Assembly: GCA_039707465.1 (NCBI GenBank)
Contig: CM077644.1
Span: 140,724,962-140,788,961, forward strand
Source of the DNA: Rhabdophis nuchalis
Taxonomy: Eukaryota; Chordata; Lepidosauria; Squamata; Natricidae
Length of the DNA stretch: 64,000 nt
Reading direction: 5' to 3'
The first letter of the stretch is position 1. Each line of letters opens with the position of its first letter. Below the pieces are notes generated by a model. That model saw only the letters and a program-made list of their open reading frames with translations. It did not search any database and was not told the origin of the DNA. The position numbers and the translations under genes are program-made. Positions 1-11,095 of this stretch are shown here, piece after piece.

Positions 1-1859
1 TTTGATTTTTATTCAACCAGTCCTAGTTCCTCATTGTTACCTTATGATTTACCCTCCACTGACAGATCCCTTAGAGCAGAGGTAGCCAGCAGTAACAACG
101 TATCTTATTTAATTTTGAATAAATAAACCATTATATTCTTTCCTTTTTTAATCATCTTAATCAAATATTTTTGTAGGTGGTTGATTTCTTCATTTCTTCT
201 TCTATGTGGTCCTTAGTTTATAAATAGTCTTTTAGTAGAAGCCATTCAATCAAAATTCTTGAAAATGTTATTACAACTTCCTAATTTAACTTACAATGCC
301 CTAATATGATTAGAATTAGGTTGCCTTTCCCTTGGGGCCCGAAGCAAGTCTACTGAGTAACTTCCTTAGTTCATCTCAACTTACTGGATAGGTTCTTTTC
401 CAACCTAAAAAGGCAAAGTAATAGCAAACTGGCATAGTGAGGTCTTACCTTGTCAGCATTACCTGCTTTGTGACTGAACCAAAGCAGGATATTTGGGTTC
501 TAGATAGCTACAACCACAGAGCCAAAATCTCCCATCCTTTTTAGGGCATGATTATTCTTTCTTTGTGATCTGTCCCTACATATTGTATTTCTATGACATC
601 TCATATGCTCTTAATTGGAGATTATTTATTTTGGCTTGATTTTAGGCACCACCTATTAAGGCAATAACTTTAGTAGATATATAAACATCCCATATGAAAG
701 CCAGAAATGTTTCTGTTCAAACTCAGAAGCAGAATCTACCTGCTTATTAAAATGTCCGTTATACACCAGAGATCTAGTTTGATGCCTCCAATTTTTAATA
801 ACTCTGATTGCCATTACTCTACCACTTTTCAAAAACCTCTAAGATGATCTTATCAATATCATAGAAGCCACCTTCTCTTTTACGATGAATTGTTAGTTGC
901 TAATTTGCAATTTTAGAATGTCTTTTTATATTTGGTGTATGTTGGTCTTTTAAACAAGTTTTGACTTGATCACTCTATTTTGTGATTCACAGGGACACAT
1001 TCAAAAGCATTTAAGGCCCCTATCCCTTTTATCCCTGCCATCCATTTTAAACTTTGCATTTTTTGCTGTTGATCAGCCAAGCACTTACTATTGCCTTGAA
1101 GCTATTCCATTAGTGCTGCTTATGCTTTATCAAACAAATCACTGAATGTTACACTCAGTTCTGGAAAAGGCCCAACTAAAATGAAAAGAAATGTCAACAG
1201 AGTTCACAATTTTGCAAAGATTATCTGAGGAGAAAAAAGCTATTTGCATGGAAGAAGTAAAACAGAGCTAGACGTTTAACTCTTCGTTGTTATGGTCTTG
1301 GCCATGCCCTTTTTAAGAGGGTTTCTTCTGATCTAGAATTTTAAAAAATAGAGTTTTGGTTTCAGCTAGAGGTGGCAATTCTAGATTAACAAGGTGAAGA
1401 CAGTGGGCATTGAACAGGGCTTTTGTTTATTGATTTTGCTTATGTTTGACTCTGGAGGGGTGGAGAAGTACTTTAAATTCAGGAGTATTTTAAGACGTAA
1501 AATCTTAAGGCAGCCTTTCCAGGAAGACCAAACAATAAATGCCGACATTAAATATTAAAACAATGGCATGATTCTGGAGAGATGACACTGATAAATAGTG
1601 ATGCAACAACATAGAATTAATCACAGCCCATTGATTTGCTACTTCGGAAGGTTTTATTAGTACAGCTGAAAACTATTAGGCAGGAAATTGCAATATTTTC
1701 TAAATGAGTCCTGAATACATTGTAGGAGGAGACACTCCATTCATCTATGGTAATAAAAAATCATGAACTTGGTAGCACCTTTTCCAACTAACAAACTTTT
1801 TTAAATGCCTCAGCTTCCATAATGTAGCTCACCTCCTCAGATGCAGAGAGTAGCTACTT
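1..1859. other. gene-free AT-rich flank
   Basis: I see no exon-like open frame, RNA gene or recognisable repeat here. The sequence is AT-rich with scattered stops in all frames. Ancient decayed repeats could be present below what can be recognised by eye. Confidence 0.5.
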
Positions 1860-1925
1860 GAGAGAGAGAAGGGGACTCGCCCAAGGTCACCCTGCTGACT
1901 CTGTGCCTAAAACAGAACTAGAACT
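1860..1925 (-). mobile_element. MIR/CORE-SINE-like fragment
   Basis: The stretch contains GCCCAAGGTCACCCTGCTGA followed by a decayed 'agaactcatgg'. This resembles the reverse complement of the conserved MIR core and tRNA-like head. Only a short piece is left, so the family call is tentative. Confidence 0.4.
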
Positions 1926-1930
1926 CATGG

Positions 1931-2348
1931 GAGTCTATGACAATTCTCCATGGCCAACTCACCATGGCCAACTTGTCATGGCCAACTTGCTGTAGACAAC
2001 TTGCTGTGGAACAACTCGCCACAGCTAGCTTGCCATAGGACAATTCACTGTGGGGCAAGAGTTACACTAATATCAAAGAAATAGTAGAATAGAATCATTA
2101 AAGAAAGAACAAAAAAAGGAGGGATAGAAGTTTGAATGGCAAAAATTAAAATATTTTTTTATTTATTTTAAATTATTAAATAGAATTATTATATTGTCCT
2201 ACAGCGAGTTGTCCCATAGCAATTTGGCCATGGCGAGTTGTGCTGCAGTGTATTGGTCATGGTGAGTTAGTCATTTCAAGTTGGTCATGGTCAGTTGGAC
2301 ATGGTGAGTTGACCGCAGCCAGTTGGCTGTGACAAGTTGTCTTATTCT
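1931..2348. mobile_element. foldback element built of iterated 14-15 bp units
   Basis: The left part is a run of degenerate units such as CATGGCCAACTTG, CTGTAGACAACTTG and CCATAGGACAATTC. After an A/T-rich centre (about 2060-2200) the right part carries the same unit inverted, for example CATGGCGAGTTG and TCATGGTCAGTTGG. The two halves could fold on each other. A 10-bp direct repeat GAACTCATGG lies at 1921-1930 and 2349-2358 and may be a target duplication. No protein is encoded, and I do not recognise a named family. Confidence 0.55.
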
Positions 2349-2404
2349 GAACTCATGGTCCCCTTCACCATTGCATTAAACAAATTGAAACATAGATGTG
2401 GGGG

Positions 2405-3190
2405 GAAAAGGATTTGGAACAATATAAAAATCAGTAAGAAATATTATTTAAATGAAATAAGGCAACAAGAAATAAGGACAAACCTTATTTCTTGTTGGGT
2501 TGTCCTTACTTCTTGTTGCCCTATGTCATTAAGTGGGAAAAACTTTGGATACTTAATTGGAAACGAACAATGGCTATGGCATATAAAGAAAATCTTTATA
2601 AGATGTTCTACAGATGGCATCTCCCCCCAGCACGGCTCTCCAAATGTTTAAAAATCTGGCCCCAAATTGTTGGAAGTGTAAAAAAAACACCAGGCACCTT
2701 TTATTATATGTGGCAGACATGCAATGAGGCCAAAAGATATTGAAAAAATGATTCAATCATGTTTGGAACAAATGGTGGGAGACCAAATTTTGTTTAAACC
2801 AGAAGTTTTTCTCCTAGGCATAATACCGGAGGGTTTTAAGAAAAATGTACTCTATCTAATTATACATGTAATAACTTTTGCACAGTATTGGAAAAAAGAA
2901 AACACACCATCAGAGTGAGATATAATCAGAAAAGTGTTGACCTGTGAGGAAGCAGATAGGCTCACTCTGGACATTAAAAAATAAAGGGGAATCAGAATAT
3001 TTTGAAGTCTGGAACAGATTTTATGATTGGTATAAGACAAGGTGACAAGACTGGAACAAACTGTATATATTGTGATTGGACAGAAGGAAAGAAAATGTAC
3101 TAAGTAGGCTAATAGTTAATGGTTGAGACTAATTGTGTATAATGTGAATGTATGGTCACTTCGAATTTGTGGTACTGCATTGTTTTAAAT
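2405..3190 (+). mobile_element. L1-type LINE, decayed 3' part of ORF2
   Basis: Translated pieces across several frames resemble the end of L1 ORF2. There is a segment around 2590-2640 reading KMFYRWHLPPARLSK, then NCWKC and a TFYYMWQTC-type motif around 2670-2720, as in the conserved C-terminal Cys region. The pieces lie in different frames and contain stops, so the copy is dead. Its 5' end appears truncated next to the foldback element. A small hairpin-forming triplication at 2461-2519 disrupts it. Confidence 0.6.
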
Positions 3191-3198
3191 GTAAAAAT

Positions 3199-3262
3199 TA
3201 CACACACACACACACACACACGTATGTATGTGTGTGTGTGTGTGTCTATGTGTATGGGTGTG
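3199..3262. repeat. (CA)n/(TG)n microsatellite
   Basis: About eleven CA units run directly into CGTATGTATG and a TG tract, at the 3' end of the LINE remnant. Confidence 0.9.
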
Positions 3263-3289
3263 TGTGTGTCTATGTGTTAGGTTTTTTAG

Positions 3290-3475
3290 CTGATCAATAA
3301 ATAAATCATGGAGACTAGGATAGATCTATTTCGAGCTATTTAGCTCCCATCAGCTAGCCATACCCTTACTGGGATTTGAACCAGGGAAGTATTACATGTG
3401 AGGCAGTTGTAATTGCCACTAGACTACTGGTTCTTATCCTGATGAGCCGAAAGGCAGAAAAGGAAAAGCAGTGTG
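3290..3475 (-). mobile_element. tRNA-derived SINE
   Basis: Read on the minus strand there is a tRNA-like head with A-box-like AGTCTAGTGGCAATT and B-box-like GGTTCAAATCCC. It is followed by a body ending GATTTATTTATTGATCAGC. The B box in the order expected for a Pol III promoter supports the call. The subfamily is not certain. Confidence 0.6.
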
Positions 3476-3505
3476 CTTTTCAGCTCATTGATCAGGTCAT
3501 AAAAC

Positions 3506-3507
<2 letters not shown>

Positions 3508-3544
<37 letters not shown>
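3508..3544. repeat. (CA)n microsatellite
   Basis: About eighteen uninterrupted CA units immediately precede the start of the TACC-array repeat. Confidence 0.95.
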
Positions 3545-3549
<5 letters not shown>

Positions 3550-3657
3550 TAGCTGTACCTGGCCACGCATTGCTGTGGCCCAGTCTGGTTAAATGGCCAA
3601 CCAATCTGTGTGTAGATCTACACCTGCACACATACACACAACCACCGTATAACCCCC

Positions 3658-4262
3658 AACCTACCTACCTACTATATTTCTTCCTTGCTCCCTCTATCTA
3701 CCTACCTACCTACCTACCGACTGTATTTTTCCCTCTCTATCTATCCATCTACCTACCTACTGTATTTCTCCCTCTCTCTCTCTCTATTCCTCTACCTACC
3801 TACCTACTGTATTTTTCCCTATCTATCCCTCTACCTACCTACCTACCTACCTAGCTACTGTATTTCTCCCTCTCTATCTATCTCTCTACCTACCTACCTA
3901 CTGTATTTCTTCCTTTCTCCCTCTACCTATCTACCTATCTACTGTATTTCTCCCTATCTATCCCATATTCCTACCTACCTACCTACCTACCTACCTACCT
4001 ACCTACCTACTGTATTACTCCCTCTCTATCCCTCTACCTACCTACCTACTGTATTTCCCCCTCTCTATCTATGCACCTACCTACCTACCTACTGTATTTC
4101 CCCCTCTCTATCTATCCACCTACCTACCTACCTACCTACCTACCTACCTACCTACCTACCTACCTACCTACTGTATTTCTCCCTCTCTATCTATCCCTCT
4201 ACCTACCTACCTACTGTATTTCTGCTTGGCCGGCCTACCTACATACCTACTGTATTTCTGCT
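3658..4262 (+). repeat. composite (CTAC)n / TGTATTTCTCCCTCTCTATC array, part 1
   Basis: Blocks of (CTAC)n alternate with a spacer of about 25 bp, TGTATTTCTCCCTCTCTATC and variants. This gives a higher-order unit of roughly 40-80 bp repeated about a dozen times. The last two units carry a different spacer, TGTATTTCTGCTTGGCCGGC. Confidence 0.9.
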
Positions 4263-4272
4263 TGGCCGGCCT

Positions 4273-4465
4273 AGGTTAGTCATCTGTTTATTGTTTTAAT
4301 TGGGTTCTTAAGGGGTTTAGCTTTTAGTATTTTGGGTTTTTAGCGCAGGGATAAATTGTTTAATCTGATTTTATATATTTATGATGTATTTATGTTTGTA
4401 TGTTTTTAATTCCCCTGTGCACCGCTCCGAGTCCCTTCGGGGAGAGGGAGCGGTCTAAAATTAAA

Positions 4466-4552
<87 letters not shown>
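4273..4552 (+). mobile_element. LINE 3' tail with (ATT)n
   Basis: The segment ends in CACCGCTCCGAGTCCCTTCG, GGGAGAGGGAGCGG and TAAAATTAAATTTT, then about 27 ATT units (4471-4552). This resembles the common 3' tail of squamate non-LTR retrotransposons that end in short A/T repeats. It interrupts the composite array, which resumes directly after it. Confidence 0.6.
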
Positions 4553-4553
<1 letters not shown>

Positions 4554-4880
4554 TCTTCCTTTCTCCCTTTATCTACCTACCTACTGTATTTCTCCCTCTC
4601 TCTCTATCCCTCTACCTACCTACCTACCTACCTACCTACCTAATGTATTTCTCCCTCTCTATCTAGCCCTCTACCTACCTACCTATCTACCTACCTATCT
4701 ATCTACCTACCTACCTACCTACCATATTTCTCCCTCTCTATCTACCCCTCTACCTACCTACCTACTGTATTTCTCCCTCCCTCTCTCTCTATCCTATCTA
4801 CCTACCTACCTACTGTATTTCTCCCTCTCTATCTATCCCCCTATCTACCTACCTACTGTATTTCTCCCTCTCTCTCTCTA
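4553..4880 (+). repeat. composite (CTAC)n array, part 2
   Basis: The higher-order structure of part 1 continues here, with about six further spacer units of the TGTATTTCTCCCTC type. Confidence 0.9.
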
Positions 4881-5212
4881 TGGGCTACCTGGTAGTTTGC
4901 TATCTCTGTGCCTTGTTTTGGCCCTTTTAGGCCTCCATACTGTGGAACTTTGGAGGCTTATTCGGTTGCTGAGGAAATGACTGTTGGAAATGCTGGGTGA
5001 GAGGAGCTACAGGGATGTGAAAATCTCACAAGTGGGTACATTTTACGTTTGTGTACTGTGCACATGACACACGTGTGCCAGGCACACAAAAGGTATGTAT
5101 GATTGGTTCGGAAGTCCTTGGGAACATTGTGTGAAAGTTTGGAGCCGATCGGTTCAGTACTTTCTGAGATTAGTGGCTTTCCACAAACTATTTTACATTT
5201 TTATTTATATAG

Positions 5213-6001
5213 ATATGTGTGAAATAAGGACAACCCTCTACAGGCATCTATATCCCTATATATGAAAAACTCAAGAAAAGAAGCATTTGGAGGTGATCCA
5301 GAGGTAGCAAGAGGAGGGAAGAGATGCATTAAAACTTGCATTGACCAGGGTAGATCTTTATTCATTAGCTACTTGAATCATGAAGGTGTGAGTGTGTATT
5401 ATTATGTTGTATTTTAAAACTAGATAGTTCCAGATAATCTAGATAATGACTTGAGGGATAACCATTCTTGTTGCTCAAATCATTATTTAGATGAATGTTC
5501 AGTAGGGATGTGGAAATTGGACATTTCCAAAACAAAATAAATGAAGCATGGCTACCAAACAACCACTCAACCTTCTTTAAGGAACCCATTAATGTTGAAA
5601 TGGCCTGGAGAAAGCCAAGTTCTCTCTTGAAGACAAGGAGAAGGCAACATGCCTGGTGAGGCATAAAAGGCTCACGGCAGGCATTAAAATAGTACAGAGT
5701 ATATAACTCTTCAATAACATTCAACACAAAGAAATGTGAGAGACTGTTTGCCTCAGGAGGAATGGACGCAAAGACCTCACCGTGCACTGGGTGACATGGA
5801 AACAGTTGTATTGCTTCAGGCTGTTGCATCCATCATAGTTTGTAATTATTTTGTGCTATTCTTCCTCTACTCTTTGGTGGTAACTTTGGCATCAATTGTA
5901 AATAATGTCCTGATACGTTTTGTCCTTTTTCACCCTCCAGATACATCCCACCTCTGACAAGGACATTTTTTGAATAACTGCCACAAGTGAAAGTCACAAT
6001 A
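5213..6001. other. no recognisable feature
   Basis: There is an open minus-strand frame of about 150 codons at 5365-5829, but it has no domain, no recognisable similarity and no splice context. I treat it as chance. Confidence 0.5.
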
Positions 6002-6426
6002 CAGGCAGTCCTTGACTTATAACCATAATTGAGCCCAGAATTACAGTTGTAAGTCATTGTGGTCATAGGTGGAGGCACTCACGTGAAGTAGATTTCCAGT
6101 ATGTTTTGTGTTGGGCATTAAGTGAATGGCAGGGTCATTAAGTGAATGCCATGGTTGTTAAATGAATGCTGAAGTCATTAAGTGAACCCATTCATTTGAA
6201 AGGGAATTCAAATGAATGTGAATTGCAGTCACATTACTGTAGGATGCCAAAAGTAGTCATAAAACTAACCTCCTTGATAAGTAGTCACATGATCTTGAGA
6301 GGGCAGGGTGTGACTTTTTTTTTATGGCTGGGGGTGCTATTGGGGTTATGATTAAAGCACCTGTTCCCTGGGTGTTGCAATTTAGAACATTTGTAAAACA
6401 ACTGGTTGTTATGTGAGGACTACCTG
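6002..6426 (+). mobile_element. non-autonomous DNA transposon, TA target duplication
   Basis: The ends are inverted: CAGGCAGTCCTTGACTTATA at the left and a decayed GTTGTTATGTGAGGACTACC at the right. The element is flanked by TA on both sides (6000-6001 and 6427-6428), the target preference of Tc1/mariner-type transposons. Related copies are at 16031, 21398, 53784 and 55392. It has no coding capacity. Confidence 0.7.
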
Positions 6427-7130
6427 TACATCTGGAAAATATTGATTCAAATCCTTTATTAAACCTGAAGCTCACTGGATGATCTTAAGCCAGTTGCCTT
6501 TTCGCAATGTAGCCTACTTTGATTAGTTGCTGAGATAAAAGATGAGGAAGCACACAGCTATTTGTGCAGCCTTGACTTCTATACATACTATACCTATCTC
6601 CATAATGTCCATTTACAGACTTTAACGACATATATGTCGTTGCAGGCTGAATGGATAGGGATTGATATGAAGATACATATTTTTTTCATTGCTGGATCAT
6701 TTTTGCAGGTCTCTTATATCAAGAGTCATGGCATAGACATATGCATTCTTTCCAATAAGTTGGTACATGTCAATAAGGTAATTTAAGGGCACCACAAGGA
6801 GAAAATCTGAAGATAATATTAGGATGACAATAGATACATATGCAAGGAAAAAAACCTCCATGGAAGTAGGTTTGTAAATAGAATGAATGTTATTGGAGAT
6901 GATGTCACTTAGACATTAAGAGCTCTTATTGACTTGGTAGTTCTAATTTAAATAATAAGATTCCATACCTTCTTCAGAGTTAGCCCCTGGAACAAAATAG
7001 TACAGTGCCCAATCTGGGGATTACTGCAGAATGTGTAAATGGCATTTTATCTCGGACTAGATTAGATTGTTGAATTGAGATGAGGAGGGTAATTTTACTT
7101 ACAGTGACAATACTAAATCAAGGTACAATA
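6427..7130. other. no recognisable feature
   Basis: AT-rich sequence with short frames only. I see no gene or repeat. Confidence 0.5.
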
Positions 7131-7469
7131 GGTAAAGGTTCCCCTCGCACATATGTGCTAGCTGTTCCCGACTCGAGGGGGTGGTACTCATCTCTGTTTC
7201 AAAGCCGAAGAGCTAGCACTGTCCGAAGACATCTCTGTGGTCATGTGGCCAGCATGACTAAATGCCGAAGGTGCACGGAACGCTGTTACCTTCCCACCAA
7301 AGGTGGTTCCTATTTTTCTACTTGTATTTTTACATGCTTTCGAACTGCTAGATTGACAGAGGCTGGGACAAACTCACTCTGTTACGCGGCGCTAAGGATT
7401 TGAACCACTGAACTGCCACCTTTCTGATCAACAAGCTCAGCATCTTAGCCACTGAGCCACTGCATCCCT
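7131..7469 (-). mobile_element. Sauria-type SINE (tRNA head, BovB-like tail)
   Basis: On the minus strand the element begins GGGATGCAGTGGCTCAGTGG (A-box region) and has a B-box-like TTCAAATCC. It ends GCACATATGTGCGAGGGGAA followed by CCTTTACC. A tRNA-derived head with a BovB-like, CCTTTACC-ending tail is the architecture of squamate Sauria SINEs. The copy is nearly full length. An open frame of 107 codons on the opposite strand is a by-product. Confidence 0.75.
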
Positions 7470-8090
7470 ATAGAAAGCTAAGACGACCCTGTTGCTAGTC
7501 TTTGGTTAACGACTGTAATGATTAATGACTGGTAATTCCCTTTTTATTACTGCATCTGTGGAATCTTGAGGCATACTTGGATGGCCAGTGGCCAGGACAG
7601 GAGTTTCACCAGGACTAATATTCTTTAATTGAATATGTGAATGGAGAAAGAGAGGAAGAAATGCTTAGGAAACAATCAGACAAGAGAGGCAGGAGCCCCC
7701 AGTGGCTTAACAGTCAAAGAAAGTTAGGTGGGACCTTCCCTAATGGATCAAGCCGTTGAAAGTGGCAGTGGGAAGTTTGTGCCTTTGGATTTGCAGGATT
7801 CTGCTAATATAGCTTTACAATAAAGTAGAATTAGTTCATCTAGACCTGTTTCCTGTCTGATTTACCTGTGTAGGCGGACACATTCTAGGAATCTTCAGTT
7901 CCAGATTTGATGCCCTTAGGGAAATGGTTTAGAGAAACAAGGTAAAACTTACTATACCAGAATCTTTCACTAGTCTATCTGACATCCAACACTCAGTACA
8001 AATATTTAAATTTGACACTCCTATAGTCTAGAAAGGGAGATGAAATTTCTAGAGGTAAAAACAATGCTCCACTGTCACCAGTATTGTCAA
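7470..8090. other. no recognisable feature
   Basis: A short piece at about 7490-7530 (AACGACTGTAATGATTAATG) faintly resembles the TA-flanked transposon family. Otherwise I see nothing. Confidence 0.4.
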
Positions 8091-8200
8091 GATTATTTAT
8101 TTATGTGTTTACTTACTTACTTATTTAATTTATATGATGCCCATCTCACCATCAAAAGCAACTCTGGGCAGCTTACAGTGCAATAAAATATTATGCTGAT
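8091..8200. mobile_element. squamate retroelement fragment (TTTATATGATGCCCATCTCA type)
   Basis: The motif of a (TTTA)n stretch, TTATATGATGCCCATCTCAC, ACTCTGGGCAGCTTACAGTG and AATAAAAT recurs in decayed form at 18011-18122 and 24155-24240. It is therefore a dispersed repeat, probably the end of a LINE or SINE. Confidence 0.5.
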
Positions 8201-9764
8201 GGGAGACAGAATATTTCAGTAATTTTATCTGTTCACTCTTCCAGGCCTCAGTAGGCATATCTGATCAATTCTGTTCTATAAAATTAAATTATATGTATGA
8301 GCTTTAATTTGAGCCAATCTGGTATGTAACAGTAAATAAAAAGGCCTGTGTAATAAATTAAAAGTTTGTCCAATGTAGAGAAAAAATAGAAGAAGCAATA
8401 AACACAAGATTCTACAGTATTGCAACATTATGCAATTTCTCCATAAATGGGTACTGATACCTCCGCAGAAGTAACAATAACAATCAGAGCTTTTCATACA
8501 TTCTACAAAAGCTGCAAACAGTCCGTTGTAGTAATATGGTGGAGGGGTGTATGAGTTCTGCACTATACGATTATCTGATTAGTAAGAGCTCCATCTTAAG
8601 TTACCCTTCTCACTCAAACAGCAGGGGAAGATCAGGTGAATGGTGCTTGTGTGTGACTCATTTGTACCAGCATTGTCCTTCCTTTGCCCTTCTTCTCTAG
8701 ACAGTGGAAAAGACCCTTTCTTGGCCCAAATCCCTCCTGTTCAAAGAGGAGTCAATTCTGAGCACAGCCACCTCGCTGATTATGATCTTTCATTCCAATC
8801 TCCTTCTTCCCTTCACTTGCTCCTTCTTGCCTGAGGGTCTGTAGGCCCCTTCTGGGAATAAGCGCCTACCTTGCCCGTCTCCTTGCACTTTCTGCTAATG
8901 AGCTTGATATGGGCAGCGATCTGATGAAGAAAGTGATAATGTTTCACTCTTTAATGGCTCTGTGCTTCAGTGCACCAGACAGCTATACTGTTTTATGGGA
9001 TATGCTCAGGTATTTGCTCATTCAATCTGGAAGGAGAACATGAACTTGTCTCCTATATCCACCCCCCACCCGGATTTGATCAAAGCATTAATCCCCCCAA
9101 AATGGCCCTGAAATCCAGAGTGGAAGTTCTGAAAGTAAGCTCTCTCTGTAGTTCCATAGGACAAGATGTTAACAAATATTAATATTAAATATTATAACAA
9201 ATATTAACAATTCCAGGAAATCACACTTTTTAAAAAATGAGCTATTTTATCAGTGAAACAGCTCCAAGGTCCACAGTACATAAAATCCTCTACTGAATGC
9301 TGGCAAGCAAAACAGAATTTTACTCCAAAGAGACAGCTGGGTCACTTTCTCCTAAGTTTTCCAAATATTGCTACCAGATGAATCTGTCAGAGGCTGGCAT
9401 ATACATATACATACATATACACGTGCAACAGTTTTGGTCTTCCTGATGTCACCGTAATAAAACACCAGATGCAGGAGTAAAATATAACAGTGAAGGCATA
9501 AACAAATTGAGCACAAGCTTATGCACTGGAGAATATGTTGTGAGCATGCATAAAGGCACAATCACATGTCATAACTGCACCTGTTCCATCTTTTCTCTTT
9601 TGGAGATGTGAACATTGGCTTACACTCTTTTATGTCTTCATATTCAAATACTTAATAAAAGTACAATCGTAAGCCTGCATCTAAATTAGGTATACATCTG
9701 CTTTTTTCCCCTGGATATATCACCTTGTAGTTGTAGGTTGTGATGGGGGTGGTATTTTTTCCTG
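8201..9764. other. no recognisable feature
   Basis: I see no exon, RNA gene or clear repeat. The short open frames here have no protein-like features. Confidence 0.45.
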
Positions 9765-9876
9765 TGACACAGAGGTGCCCTAACAAATGGCTCCGCGTGT
9801 CACCTGTGGCATGCATGCCATAGGTTCGCCATCATGGGACTAGCACATATGTGCAAGGGGAACCTTTACCTTTACT
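9765..9876. mobile_element. hAT-type fragment joined to a SINE tail
   Basis: GTGGCATGCATGCCATAGGT followed by TCGCCATCA is the inverted end of the hAT-like family found complete at 34883. It abuts GACTAGCACATATGTGCAAG and GGGAACCTTTACC, the 3' tail of the Sauria SINE in the + direction. Confidence 0.6.
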
Positions 9877-10760
9877 GAGAGATCAGTATGACCGAAAAGG
9901 AGGACTCGAGAAACAGTGATTTCCCTGATGACGGCAAAGCTGTATGAAAACTTCCAACTCTGTTATTTTATGTTGTAACTAGCTGATAACAGCAATAGAA
10001 ATTCTAGAAGGCTCAAATTTAGCAGGGAATGGCAGAGAAGAGCAAAAAATATTTCCAGTGACTGCTTCCTAGTCCTTTGGCCTCCAAGCTTCCCTACATA
10101 TATAATAAAGATTTAATGCACTTTTCCCACAAGGTGAAACATTGTTTGGGTGCCAATTAGTTCACTCATTATTTGGATGTAGGTATGTTTTAGGTTTGGC
10201 TTAGAAAGGCTGCTTCCAAAGGTGCTGAACACTATTTCAATCTCTATTCCAGGCAGCCAGCAATTCTCGGTCTTTCTGGGATTTGAGAGACAAAATGTAT
10301 GCTATTTAAGATGGAAAAAGGAGCCCACTATTATATGTAAGAAACAGCAATTTCTCCAGAATGTCATCTTTTCAGAAAGATCTTAAGAGTAACACTTTCT
10401 GAGCTTGAAAGAATAATTGAATGAAAACAAATAAGGGTCTGCCTGATGTTATGGCTAGATAATAGTTTTAAATTTAAATGCACATTCTCTAGTAAAGTTA
10501 CTGCAATGTTGAAAGCTTTCATAGAAATTCTACCCTTGAAAACAACTGCATTTAAATTTGATGTTAAAAGCCAAAAAATTTCAGGGACAAACAAACACAA
10601 ACTATTTTGGCAGAGCTATAGAATATGCATGTGCAGAAGAGTCTTTTAAAAGGAGGGGATAGAACCCCCAAGTCAGTATGGAATGCTGATCCCTCTTATT
10701 TATTGGTGACAGAAGAGTCAGTGGGATGTAAAGGGACATAGTCATATTCCACCCTGCTAC
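9877..10760. other. no recognisable feature
   Basis: Overlapping short open frames on both strands at 10364-10649 have no recognisable content. Confidence 0.45.
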
Positions 10761-11095
10761 CTGTTGAGATAGAACATAGAATAGCAGAGTTGGAAGGGGC
10801 CTTGAAGGTTTTCTAGTCCCTTCTCTAGCAGGAGACCCTATGTAATTTCAAACAAATGGCTCCTCTTAAGTCTCTTCTTAAAAGCCTCCAGGGTTGAAGT
10901 ATCCACAGCTTCTGAATACAAGCCGTTCCACTGTTTGATTGTTAGCACTGTCAATAAATTTCTCCTTAGCTTTAGGTTGCTTCTCTCTTTGATTAGTTTC
11001 CATCCACTGTTTCCTGTCTTGCCTTCTGGTGCTTTGGAAAATAGCTTGACCTCCTCTTCTTTGGGCAGTCCCTCAAATATTGTTATCTGTACTGT
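10761..11095 (-). mobile_element. CR1-type LINE 3' end
   Basis: It begins ATAGAATAGCAGAGTTGGAA, then GGGGCCTTGAAGG, and ends near TGGTGCTTTGGAAAATAGCT. This is the reverse complement of the end of CR1 as seen also at 20816 and 58765. Only the 3' end is present, typical of 5'-truncated CR1 copies. Confidence 0.75.

Larger units (their letters stand above)
3549..5212 (+). mobile_element. interspersed repeat, copy 1, carrying a composite TACC array
   Basis: The left end (CTAGCTGTACCTGGCCACGC, then TTGCTGTGGCCCAGTCTGG) and the right end (TTTTACATTTTTATTTATAT before AGAT) match the ends of a second copy at 27668-28183, so this is a dispersed element. The unique right part begins at about 4880. 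Two insertions enlarge this copy: the composite array and a LINE tail with an ATT tract. I cannot name the family. No open frame in it is protein-like; the long frames are low-complexity translations of the array. Confidence 0.65.

Noticed and set aside
3570..4299. Long Tyr-Leu-Pro-Thr open frames
   Set aside because: They are translations of the CTAC composite array, open in all frames because the unit lacks stops.
3658..4880. Alternating repeat-spacer pattern resembling a CRISPR array
   Set aside because: Repeats are simple CTAC tracts of variable length with near-identical spacers in a vertebrate genome. It is a minisatellite.
5365..5829. Minus-strand open frame of about 150 codons
   Set aside because: No recognisable domain or protein similarity and no splice context. 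One frame this long is expected by chance in 64 kb.
7080..7403. Open frame of 107 codons
   Set aside because: It lies antisense in a Sauria-type SINE.
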